DNA from: Trochalopteron elliotii
Lineage: Eukaryota; Chordata; Aves; Passeriformes; Leiothrichidae
Direction of reading: 5' to 3'
NCBI GenBank assembly: GCA_024734555.1
Contig: JANPWX010000038.1
Coordinates: 1,082,450 to 1,146,449, forward strand
Length of the DNA: 64,000 nt
A program made the position numbers and the translations under genes. This document shows, one piece after another, positions 35,901 to 46,755 of this stretch. The notes beneath the pieces were generated by a model. It ran no database searches. It was not told the DNA's origin and saw only the letters and a program-made list of their open reading frames with translations. Position 1 is the first letter of the stretch; every line of letters begins with the position of its first letter.

Positions 35901-36689
35901 ATTTTCCAGCTTTGACCACCCAAATGTTAGGTGTCTAATCCAAAATTATTGCCTAAATTTCCTTTGTAGTCGATGAGCATGAGTGACTTCCACAACAGAC
36001 TGGACAGGACTAGATTCCTTACTTTTAGACAGCATGGTAAATATTCAAGTAGTACCATCTAATAAGCTCAACCAAAATGTATAAAATAGAAGATTCCAGG
36101 GGAATTCATATGTTAATACGCCTTCTCACATTGGGGGCTAAAATTTTTATACAGGGCCAGATCTTTTCAGATCAGCTGAACTGATCCATATTGCCCTGGG
36201 GACATCCTTGCCAAAATTAGTGATACTTGGAAATGGAGTAAGGCACTGCCTGGCACTGGTCCACAGTGTTGGCACAGAGTAAGGCCCCATACTGAGGGTC
36301 TGAATGCATGCTGTAACCTATGTAATATATATTGTGATCTTAGCATCCTCCAGTTCTGTTGAGTACTTTTGTGCACAAGCAGGTTACTAGTCAGCATGAG
36401 AAAGTCTGGCAGAGCACTGTCCAGATATGATTACAGCAAAAACTGAAAGAGCTTTTTTAAGTAAAGGAACATGTGAGAAACACTGTGTTATCATCTGTTG
36501 TAAAAAGTTGTAAAGAGAGAAGATGCTCAGGGCAGAGCTAGAGGCCTTTCATTGGGCCTGAACATCATCCTTTCAGTGGAATGAATCAGATGCCTGCTCA
36601 TGAATACTCAGTTTTACTACCTTTGGATTCTTCAGAAGCCAGTCTGCATTTCTATCAGAAAAGAGCAAACACAAATTAGACAACAGCAC
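35901..36689. other. Unique non-coding sequence
   Basis: Nothing recognisable. It is ordinary AT-rich sequence leading into a CR1 insertion. Confidence 0.45.
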
Positions 36690-36938
36690 AAAGCTACACC
36701 AGGGGATGTTCAGTCTGGACATCAGGAAACATCTCTGCTGAGAGAGTAGTCATACACTGGAACAGTCTTCCTAGAGAGGTGGCTAATGCCCAAAGCCTGT
36801 CAATGCTTTAGAATCATTTGGTTAGGGCCCTTAACAAAGAGCTTTAACTTGGTCAGCCCTGAATTGATCTGGCAGTTGGACAGGATGGGTGTTGTAGATC
36901 CCTTGTAGATCCAAATAGTCTGTTCTATTCCATTCTAA
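36690..36938 (+). mobile_element. CR1 LINE 3' end
   Basis: Diagnostic CR1 blocks appear in order. These are CTACACCAGGGGATGTTCAG, TGGACATCAGGAAACAT, CACTGGAACAGTCTTCCTAG and AGAGGTGGCTAATGC. Near the end come GGGCCCTTAACAAAGAGCTT, GAATTGATCTGGCAGTTGGAC, GGGTGTTGTAGATCCC and a terminal TCTATTCCATTCT repeat. It belongs to a different subfamily from the copy at 9843-10064, because the terminal repeat is TTCTATTC-like rather than TTCTGTG-like. It is 5'-truncated and carries no coding remnant. Confidence 0.87.
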
Positions 36939-39900
36939 ACAGTAAAATCTTAGCTTAAGAGGGATTCCATTCACCCTGCCATTTTCTCCAGCACTGTTTC
37001 CTGAAGAATGAGTCACCCTGTTCAGTACTTCTGAAAAAGTGCCTCCTGCTTGAGTCTTGGTTGGGAAGGAAATATTTTATCATGAATGAGCATATTATAG
37101 TGGCTTTTTTCCCACCTGCTTGTAGAAATGTATTATTTTGTAGTCAAAGACCTGAACAAATGTTGTCTACAAAGGAACTTACAGGAAACTATTAGGAATT
37201 TCATCTTATAATATCTTTAAAACTACCTTTGGATACACCAGGAGGGGTAGTAAATACAGCACAGTGTGCAACTGCCTTCCTTTTATATGGATATTTTTCA
37301 TGTATATTTGTAACAGTCAGTTGCAAATTTTCAATAAACAGTAATGAGTGTTGCTGTAGATTACTTCCTGAATATTTTGGTAAATGATTTTCTGGCCTTG
37401 AACAACCTGAAGGGGAAACGTTTTTAATGACAACTAAAAGGAAGTACTGTGCTCCCATTTTTTTTTTCAGGGGAGGGGGATTTTCCCCACTGTCTTTACA
37501 AGAAACTGTTTTTATGGGTGATTACTTGCCTTAGTGCTGCATATAACACTACTGTATACAAAGCATTACTGTCTGACCTCCTCGTTAATTATGCTAAGCA
37601 GTACAGCTGCTTTCCACCAACTGATGAAATACAACAAAATAGCTTGCCTGCCTGAGGACATTGGCTTTCTGAGTCAAGAAAGAGGCAGAAGCAAAGTTTG
37701 ACCTTTAATTTAAAGTTTAGATATGTGCTGAGGGTTGCTGGACACAGGGCTTCCACACATGCTCTGACACTGCTGACTCCAGCATCAGCGTGGCTGCATC
37801 AGTCACCAGGGCTGGAGATGAAGTCCTTGTTTCTCCTTCACCAAAATGCAAAGTCCATGTGGTGTGAAGAAGAGAAAATATGGCTCGAGCTTTAACAACA
37901 GCTCCCAATCAGGTTGACAAGCTGCTTTATTCCGAATGCTTCTTCGCAGGCACTTGAGGAATTTACAGAGGGAACATAAACTTATCGGTGATACCCTGTG
38001 GAAAAAAAATTTCATCACTGCCTAAAATAAGCATTTTTGAAGAATGGCTAAGTAAAGCTAAAAAAGGCAGCTCCTTTGATGCCATCTGGTGCTGCCCATT
38101 AATCAGACAACTATTCTCTTTTAATTAAGGACTAGCCCTGGTACGCCTTGTTATATCAGTATCACCACAGACACAGATATAGAGAGCTCTCTATGTTCTT
38201 AATTTCCACTTTGTCCTTTACTACACAATAATTTTAAAGAGAATTAATTTTCCACCAGTGGTGTTAAGTGATTTCAGACCTCTGTTTTTGTTGTCATCCT
38301 TATTCCAGGTAGACTTCAGTAAAATGAAGTGCTTCTCTGTAGGAATAAGCTCAACATTATAGGTACAAGAACACATTACAAATCAGTGTGCAGATTTACT
38401 TTCCATGTTTACATGTGATGGACCTGAAACACAGAGGAATTATGTTCCACAAATTCATGATGATTGGAAAATGTATGCCTCAAGTTCTGCTTTTTCGTTT
38501 TGAAAATGTGTTGTTGGACAACTTCCCTGCCTCTGGCGGGAAATGGGGACAAGTCTTTCTTTCCCTCAAAACTGAAAGAAAAAAAATCCAACCAGAATCA
38601 AAATCCTTGTTGTCATGATGATTACCTGGGAGTATTCCATCACCTAGAAACAACAGCCCTGTTATTTTGTGGGCTTTTCTTTGTCATTGTGGTGTCAGAC
38701 AACCTCTAACAGACCGAGGGAAAAATTCTTTCTGGGTCCATTTTCCAGATGCCCCTCAGATGAAGAGGATGATTTTCCTTCTTGGCCCTTTGCCACTCTG
38801 TTAGCTGGGCTGCAGTGAGCTATGTTTATAGTTCACATGGCTGAAGATAATCCCAACAATACACACAGTATGAGGAGAGTACAGCTGGACTTCTGGGAAA
38901 ATAAAACATCGGAGGATGAAAAAGCAGAGGAGGTGGGGGTTTGGGAGCTTCAAGCTTTTTCCCCTTCAGCCAGGGTAATCAACACAGTCATAAATTAAAA
39001 AATTATTCCAAGACAACACATAAGTTACTCAGAAGTCATCATCATCACAGGGCTCTTGTTCACAGAGTCCACATAGACTTGGAGGGGAAAAAGCGAGTCT
39101 GCGAAGGGAATTGTTATTTTTATCAGTAGTTAGTCATTATTTGTGGTCTTTTCAGATAAGAAGGCAGAACATATTACAGTACTTATCACCAACATTATCT
39201 GCCATTAGACACAACTGAACTGTATTATTGCTTCTATTTTTTATTTGTTTACATTTTTTCAGTCTCAGAGCCGTTACACGGAACTCAGCTCCATAGCCTC
39301 TCTTTTCTTTGTCTTTCTAACTGTACTTAAATAATTTTCTTAGCAATAGCTTTTTCAGAAATCAAAGTTAATTTTTGAAGAGTGTGTGAAGTCTTTGTGG
39401 CATTAAATGTAACGCTGGTCTTGTGTGGCAAGAAAATCCTTCTACGTTTGTCTGTTCAAGTATAAAATAACATTGATACATGCTCCTCATTAATCCAGAA
39501 TTGAGCTTTATAATCTAAAACACTGTTGTATTAATTAATATTATTTTTCAGTGACAGAATATAAAGTCTATGAGGTAAAGAATGTACTTGATGGGTTCTT
39601 GTTCTACTTTAAGGCCAAGTTCAATAAATACTGTATACATAACATATATTGGAAGAAAAGTATAATTGAAGATCATTGAAGCCAGCATTGCATAAATTTC
39701 TGTGACATTCTGTCTTTTCTCTGGACTACTCACCAGTCATTAAATCTTTCCTGCTTTTGCCTGTAATTATACTTTGTTGAAAAAATTTGCTGTTTGGTTT
39801 GGGTAAGCAGTATGTCTACCTGTAGTTGTTCTGCAAGTTGTTTGCTCTGGTTTTTTTATCATGCTGTGCTGTACTGCATAATTGTAGCACCTGGACTGGG

Positions 39901-40640
39901 TGGCTGAAACTGTTTAACGTTGAAGAGCAATTAGAAAAAAAAAAATATAGGAAACAAAAGCCAGCAAACCAACCACCTCGTGCAACTTCAGATCAGGTAA
40001 ATACTCTAAGGTAACAAATACTGTGACGTTACAAACATCTCAAATAACAAAAGCTGCTGCCCTACATGCAGCTGTAAGATTATTTATTCACACATACATT
40101 TGTAAATCTTCTTCTCATCATTCAGTTGACTCCTGGGATAGTCCAAAACTAGTGTTTTATAGTGTTTAGTGTTTATCAGGTCCCTATGATTGTAAAAATC
40201 CCTGGGAGTCTGTCCTGGAACTGAGCCAAACAAGATTCGATCAGCTTCAAACACCAAGTTTTGTTAACTTCCCCCTCCAAATCTCTACAAAACTTGTTTT
40301 TCCAACAGTGGAAATCCCTCTTTCCTTTCTGTTCCCACAAACTGCTTAGTCTGAGACTCGACCAAGGTAAAAAACTCTATCAAGGAAAAAATTAGAGACC
40401 AGACAGGTATAGATATAATTTCTCATATTCCTTCCTTTTAAGGATTATTAGAATGTATGGAAAACCTACTGCAGCTTTTGTCTATTCAGAACTTACCCAC
40501 CACAATTTTTCTTTGCCCTCTCAAAGCATGCGTGGTAGATGCATGGTATAATGAAAGTCTGAATTTATCACAGACTAATACAGGTGACAAATAGAACTTA
40601 TATCAAGTAGACATTTCTGGATTACTTCTAAAAGCAGCAC
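36939..40640. other. Unique non-coding sequence
   Basis: About 3.7 kb without a recognised gene or dispersed repeat. It contains a perfect 16-bp palindrome at 38179-38194, listed separately, and AT-rich sequence at 39120-39560. The sequence around 37700-38020 has overlapping frames on both strands without recognisable products. Confidence 0.45.
38179..38194. other. Perfect 16-bp palindrome
   Basis: ATAGAGAGCTCTCTAT is a perfect inverted repeat with no loop. It may be a dimeric binding site or chance. No repeat family is recognised around it. Confidence 0.7.
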
Positions 40641-40641
40641 C

Positions 40642-40729
<88 letters not shown>

Positions 40730-40839
40730 TTCTCTCTTTCTCTCTTTCTCTCTTTCTTTCTCTCTTTCTCTCTTTCTTTCTCTCTTTCTTTCTTTCTCTC
40801 TCTCTTTCTTTCTTTCTCTCTCTCTTTTCTTTCTTTCTC

Positions 40840-40911
<72 letters not shown>

Positions 40912-40923
40912 TTTCTTTTTTTT
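40641..40923. repeat. 283-bp polypyrimidine (CTTT/CT)n microsatellite
   Basis: The plus strand is uninterrupted C/T for about 283 bases. Pure CTTT units lead, (CT)n follows at about 40698-40721, and then mixed CTTT and CTCT blocks with a rough 8-base period run to about 40840. Pure CTTT units continue to about 40910 and T-rich sequence ends it. Reading the minus strand gives an artificial 111-codon Lys/Glu/Arg frame that is not a gene. The homopurine/homopyrimidine asymmetry favours triplex (H-DNA) formation and length instability. Confidence 0.98.
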
Positions 40924-41279
40924 AAGGAAACAACTCACAGAGAATTTATGTAGGTACTGTATAGCTAAGATTCTATTGCTAATTATTGGGCTAATTTGTA
41001 ATTTTTTTTCTGGCTTGTAACTGTACGAATTTCAATTGAAGTCTCAGTTTCCCAGCTCAGTCTTTACTGTGTTTCAGGCCTCACCATTTGGATACCACTG
41101 GTGAGAACAGAGCACATTAAGGGTGATTTAATCTGAAAAGCTTTACTTTTGGGAATTTTGAAAAGCATGAAGAAACATCAAAACTGAGTCTTCATTGGTT
41201 TTCTGTCTTTCATGTCTACAGCATAAGTTACGAATTTGGGTACACAAAAGTAGGATAAACTGTTTATTTGCTGGCGTGT
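40924..41279. other. Unique non-coding sequence
   Basis: Nothing recognisable between the polypyrimidine tract and the CpG-richer block. Confidence 0.45.
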
Positions 41280-41960
41280 TTTATATAAATTGCTATACAA
41301 AGGACTAAAGCTGGGCGAAAGGCAGTGGTTGGCTTTTGAGCACCAAGTGGCCGAGTCTCAGAGAGGGCCCACATGCTAGAAATGCGCAGGAGGTGTGATG
41401 GGAATCAAATCTGGCCTTTTTATCTGCTCCAGGAAAATCTTATTCATCTGCAACACCGAAAATATTCCCTGTGCCGCTTTTGTTTCAGCAAGGCTGGGAA
41501 ACAGGACTACAGCAGTGGCAGGACAAAAGCTATTCTTGCAGATTTCCCAGCTCAGCTAAACCCGAGACAAACTGGAAAGCCCCTGAGAAAACCTGGAGAC
41601 TCCCAGCACAATCCGGAGGCTTCAGGAGACTTGTCCACAGGGAACAGGAACGGGAAGGTCAGGCTTGGAAAGCAGCAGGAACAGCCTTCGGTGTGGTATT
41701 TCTGTACTGCTGCTTCCTGCCCGCGCTGAAGCGGGGAAGAATGAAGTACGTGACTTTTTTAAGCAAGGTTCTCAGAGCCCTGGCTGGGTGTACTCTGCCC
41801 ACAAAGGTCAGGAGGCAGGCAGCAGAGCTAAGGAGATTGTGTGGGTATAAGTCGCTGGTAGACGTGGCAGACTGTCCCTTATATAGCAAGGGCCGCTAAG
41901 TGGATAAGAGAGGGTGCCAGGGAGTGGCGCCAGGGTGCCGGCCCTGTTTCTGCAGTGCTT
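41280..41960. promoter_or_regulatory. Isolated CpG-richer block, candidate alternative promoter or exon
   Basis: Roughly 18 CpGs occur in about 680 bases and GC content is visibly higher than in neighbouring sequence. Features include CCGCGCTGAAGCGGGG near 41721, a TACGTGAC motif at 41747, and CCTTATATAG near 41877. That last motif matches an SRF CArG box at nine of ten positions. Two overlapping plus-strand frames of 118 and 142 codons run through it, but neither resembles a known protein and they overlap in different frames. It may be an internal promoter, an unannotated non-coding exon, or an old GC-rich insertion. CpG density is seen; function is inferred. Confidence 0.35.
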
Positions 41961-44900
41961 GTCTTGCAGCTTGTGCAGACAGCTTCAGGTGGTTGTACCT
42001 GGCTTTCCTCTACTACAAGCACCCTGCAAAGGCCCTTTGCAGTCCTAAGCAAAGGCTCTGCTATCTACTGATAACAAAGATACTTCAGAAGCAATAGGCG
42101 TTACCAGTTCTATAGTGCAGCACTGAAAGGTAAAGGAGTACCCAATACCTGGCCAAAAAGGATGCTGTGATGTCTAAATCACATCAGTCTCCAATTTTTC
42201 ATGTATTTCCTACTTTCTTTCTGTCTGTTGATATCCACAGTACACTTTAATAAGATTTACCCAGAATATTACTATAATAACACTAGTACAGTTCATTTCA
42301 TGGTGCTGCTGTTAATATTTAATGGAAAATGAGACAGGTGCCCCATTTTATGAGGCAATGATACGTTTCCTGACTGGGTAAGCTATGAATGCTGAAGAAC
42401 TGAATAGTTTTTCCCTACATGGGAGGGAGATTATGGCTAAGGGAAATAGGATGTCTACTGTATTCTCCTGTCCTCCAGAGTTGTCCCAGTTAAGAAAGGA
42501 CAATATTCCCCAGGCTGCCTGCCAATCCAATTTGCTGTGACCAGCTACCATCTTCTGTGCCTCAGACACCATCATAAGGATCTTCAACTGCTTAGCAAAT
42601 AAGCAAAGAGAGGCTACCAGATCTAGAGTGAGAACAAAATAGTGTTATTTACTCTTTCCCACATCAGCTACAGCAGGAAGAACAAAAGAAGTTGTGTGCA
42701 GTTTTGTTCAGTGTGAAGGAGGCTGCTGCACTGCAGGGTCAGAGCATCATCTGCATCTGACACAAGTCAGTAGTGCTCTAGATATGTTGGGTAAGAGTTT
42801 GCTTAATTGCATGGTGCACTCAACGCCTCCTGAAATGAAGCCAAAATGAGCATCTGTGCTAGAAATTCAACCCCATGATCAGGGTCTTCTTTGTACTTCC
42901 TCTTGCAGAATATGAGCTTTCATTTTAGGTTTCAACCCAAAGGCTTTTCATTTGTTCTAGGATTTTGCAGATGGTGTAACACAAAATGAATAATCTTTGG
43001 ACATTTTGGAGCTGGATATCTACAACATACAAATGCAGAGGAACTCAGTGACCCTTGTTGTCCTGAGTCCTCATATCTATATCTGTCAGAACTATAAAAA
43101 AACAAAGCCATCATAGTTTATGGTGATATAATCCCATGTCACGTGTGAACATAAAACTCAGAGCACGCCCTTCTTCTGTGTGCATTTCAGCCCAGACAGT
43201 ACATCATGCTCGTGCCATGGGACCCTCCTGTTTATCTCTCCATGTCAGACAGAGCTGTTCAGGCTGACTTGTTTCCCTCAGGGGCTAAGATGTTTCAGTG
43301 AATGAGTCCCTCATGGAGGAACCTCATTACCAGCCCTCTTTGTGAGGTCAGCAGAAGATGTGCATCCTCCAAGAAAACCCAGGGGTGCAAGAGGCCAGCC
43401 TTTTTTTGTGGTCAGATTTTTTTTCACCAAGTTGGTTCCTATCTTCCTGCTATGATGATGGTTGTGACAAGTCCAAGGCTCTTAGCATTCCAACAAAAAA
43501 CCTAATGAGTAGCCAGCCTGCAGCAAGTTCACCTGGTTCTATCCAAAATGGGGTCTGAGGAGACAAACTAGGCATGTGGAGACTGATTTAGTCACGCTAG
43601 TATGGGCAACATGGCTGAGTACCAAACAGTCCCTTTATTAGGGCATAGTAAAATGGCAATGGGTCTGCCAGAATTTTCCTTCTTGAGGTAATTTTCTTAT
43701 GATTTTGAGGAACCCTTAAGGGTGGTTGCATCAGTGGAGAAGGCAACCAGGTCTCAGCACCTGCTGCTGTTATTTTGAATGGTTCCATATTTTCCTGATC
43801 TAAATTTGATTTCAACATACGTAAGTAACTCTGAGCATCACATACTGAGTGATACAGGTCTTTGGTACATAGAATATTAGGATGTGTGGTTTCCCACTTA
43901 AAAATATTTTAAACTTTACTTCTGCAGTTGAAAGTCATGTTTTAAACTGACTATGGGATCAAATACATGCAGTGAAATTAAATTCTTCTCTCAGGATCAT
44001 GCTTAATTGTTTTTATGCCATTTGAAAATGAAGTTTTGGGTTATCTTCTCAGAAAGTTTTTACTGATTGCCCATTATTCAGGCTAGGTGTGGGGGAAAAA
44101 AACAACTACATACTCTATGTGATTAGGTAATGGGCCTGGGAGAAGTCAGACAAAAGGACATGTGAAAGGGGACACATCATCAGACACTGTCTTTGGATTT
44201 CAGGCAGCTCATAATCTGAAAAATTACCTCATCAATGTTCTCTATGCAACACATTTTGACCATGTCTTTTTTTTTTTATGAGCAGCAAGTTACTGCCTGT
44301 GTCAGCGTTTTGAAGTCTGTCCTATCATTTTCTTTTCTTTATAGGGAGACAGAGTTTCCTGTGGTCTTGTCTGTGTAACTCTCCCAGCTCTGAAAGGTGA
44401 ATGCTGGGTGTTGTGGAACTGGTACTTAATTATTTCATGACTGATAGGAAGAGTTGCTGTGAAGCTGCTGTGTGATGTCTTCTCTCAAATTTCCTGGCCT
44501 CATTTTTTTCCTGTTTCCTCTCAAAACAGAGCTGTCTTCCACCCAAAATGAAAGCTAGAAAGAATAACCACAAACTGCAGGTCCAAAAATCACAGTAGCA
44601 ACACTACAAGAATGTCCTCTGAGCTGCACCAGTTTATAATTAAACAGTTTGTCCTTCCCAAAAGGTGTCTAGGCTATTCTAGTAGGATATTATATTTTTA
44701 TAAGCTTTTTTCTTTTTTTTTTTTTTTGAGATTTCTTTTCTGTTGAAGAACCAAGTATTTAAACACAGTCAGTAGCAGCAAATAATACTCTTCTACTACC
44801 ACTTTTAGCTGATGCATTTGGGACTTTGGCAGACTGCAGTGTTCTTTCAGCTAATGGTTAAAATCATCACTACATGCAAATGTTCCTCAAAAATAGCTCC

Positions 44901-46729
44901 AGAATCTGCCTCTGCAAGGTTCTGAGAAGCCTCAGCCCTTATCAGTATAAAGTAGGAGTCTGGCAATCATCTCATCTCTTAGGATCAAAGGACAGGAAAG
45001 GCTGAATACTGAGCTTTGGGCATGATTTTCTCTTTCCTGCAGTTGAAGTATTCAAGTTACAAAGCAGTTCATAGTTGAGTGGTGTCAGTGTGAAATTGCT
45101 ATTCATCTGTTCTTAGTTTTTTCCTAAGTTCCAGTGACTCAGCAATCAAAGTCAACCATATTAGAGGTGATGGGACCCTCCAGTGGGCATTTTACATTAT
45201 CTGGAGCTTTGCCTGGCTTCAACAGGGTGCCACTCTCCAATTCTTCTCTTGGCTCTCAAAAGGACTAAGAAATTACCACACAAAAGTTCTCAGTCCATCT
45301 GACCCCATGGGTCAGAGCCTCTGGGTAGTGTATTTCAGCATAGTCCCATCAAAGCCACCCAGAGAAGACATGGACAATGGCTTGGAGATAAATCAATGCA
45401 TCAGTGCTTTCTGTCCTTCAAACCGACTTCACTCTATCCACCTCAGTCCCTGTCTTAGCTTTCCATCTATTGTCTCTCTGGCTTCTCACAAGTTATGAAA
45501 AGCGTTTTGTCATGTTCTCCTCCCTTCTTTAGCCAGCACTTCCTAAGCATCTGAGAGCCTTGCATTTTCCACAGCTGGCCTCTAAGACAGTTGCAGCCTT
45601 GGGTGCAGGGCTAGGTATATCGGCTGTGGTCATGATTTATTTTTGGGATGCAGGACTATGCCCACATCTCAGCAGCTGTGAATGCTGGCATGTGCTGGGG
45701 ACAGGAAAGGTTTACATTGCCTGGATTCCAGGGGACTGATTTAGAGCAACTCATTTTGAGGCAGTTGGTCAGATAATACCCATGCTGACTCCCCCTGGAA
45801 AGCTACCATTTAAAAACAATAGGGTCTCATCTTCAGCTCTAGGGCAGTGCCCTCAAGAAAAGCAGCCTTCTCTTTGGTTCCTCTTTCTGTTGCACCCCCA
45901 CTCCCTGGTGGGCAGAGGACAACGGGCATTTGTTGAGACTGTGTTTTTATCTTTTGTGTACACCTATTATGTGTATGTGTTTTCTTAGGAATCCCACGGT
46001 CCCAAGCCCTCCTCTCCTACCAGAGGTAGGGAATCAGAGTTGCACTGCTCAGCAGCCAAGTGTGTTGATGGAAAGGTGATTTGGGGTTTTTTTTTTGCTT
46101 TGAGTCAGCATCCCCAGACCACAATGAGACAGTGGGTGATTAATTTCTGTCACTTTTTGGAACTGTGACCAGCTTGTAAAACATTCTGCCCTATCACAAA
46201 CAAGATGTGATGAAATGATTAGGAGAACAATTAAAACTCTTAACAACTTCTATTTAATGACCATAGTAATGACAGTAATGGCAGGACAGTTCATCCTCTT
46301 TGAGTATGCATTTCTTAGTAATGTAATACATTTCAAGCCTTAAAGCACCCTTGTGGTTGTGATAAATGAAATGATTCAATAAATTAAACATGGCTTGGAG
46401 AGAAAGAGAGTTGGTGAGTGCTGCCTGATACCTGGTTCATGAGAAAATAAAGCAGCAGAAATACTGAAGCTTTGCTTCGTGCAAAGCTCTTCTTGTGGTT
46501 AGGCTTGCTGGTGGTGCAGTGTGAGGTGCTGTAACCTGTTTAAGCTGCCTTGCAGGAATCAGCTCTGTCTCATCTGGCCCTAATTTGCTGCATGACAAAT
46601 GCGATCTCCCCTGCACAGCTGGGAATAGAGCCATGTCCTCAGATCGCAGCTCATGAAAAATCTGGGTGGGACAGCATGTATTTTAAAAATGCCTGATGCA
46701 AGTAAATTGCTAAAGCAGCCCCTTTTAAT

Positions 46730-46755
46730 ATGATGGTTTAATTAACAACCATCAT
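46730..46755. promoter_or_regulatory. Perfect inverted repeat around a TAATTAAC core
   Basis: Arms ATGATGGTT (46730-46738) and AACCATCAT (46747-46755) are perfect reverse complements around the 8-base centre TAATTAAC. The middle also reads GTTTAATTAAC, close to homeodomain and HNF1-type dimer sites. A similar TTTAATATGAT motif occurs on both sides. The symmetry suggests a dimeric protein-binding site, though a chance hairpin is possible. Confidence 0.4.

Noticed and set aside
40603..40938. 111-codon minus-strand frame rich in Lys, Glu and Arg
   Set aside because: It is simply the translation of the CTTT/CT microsatellite on the purine strand.
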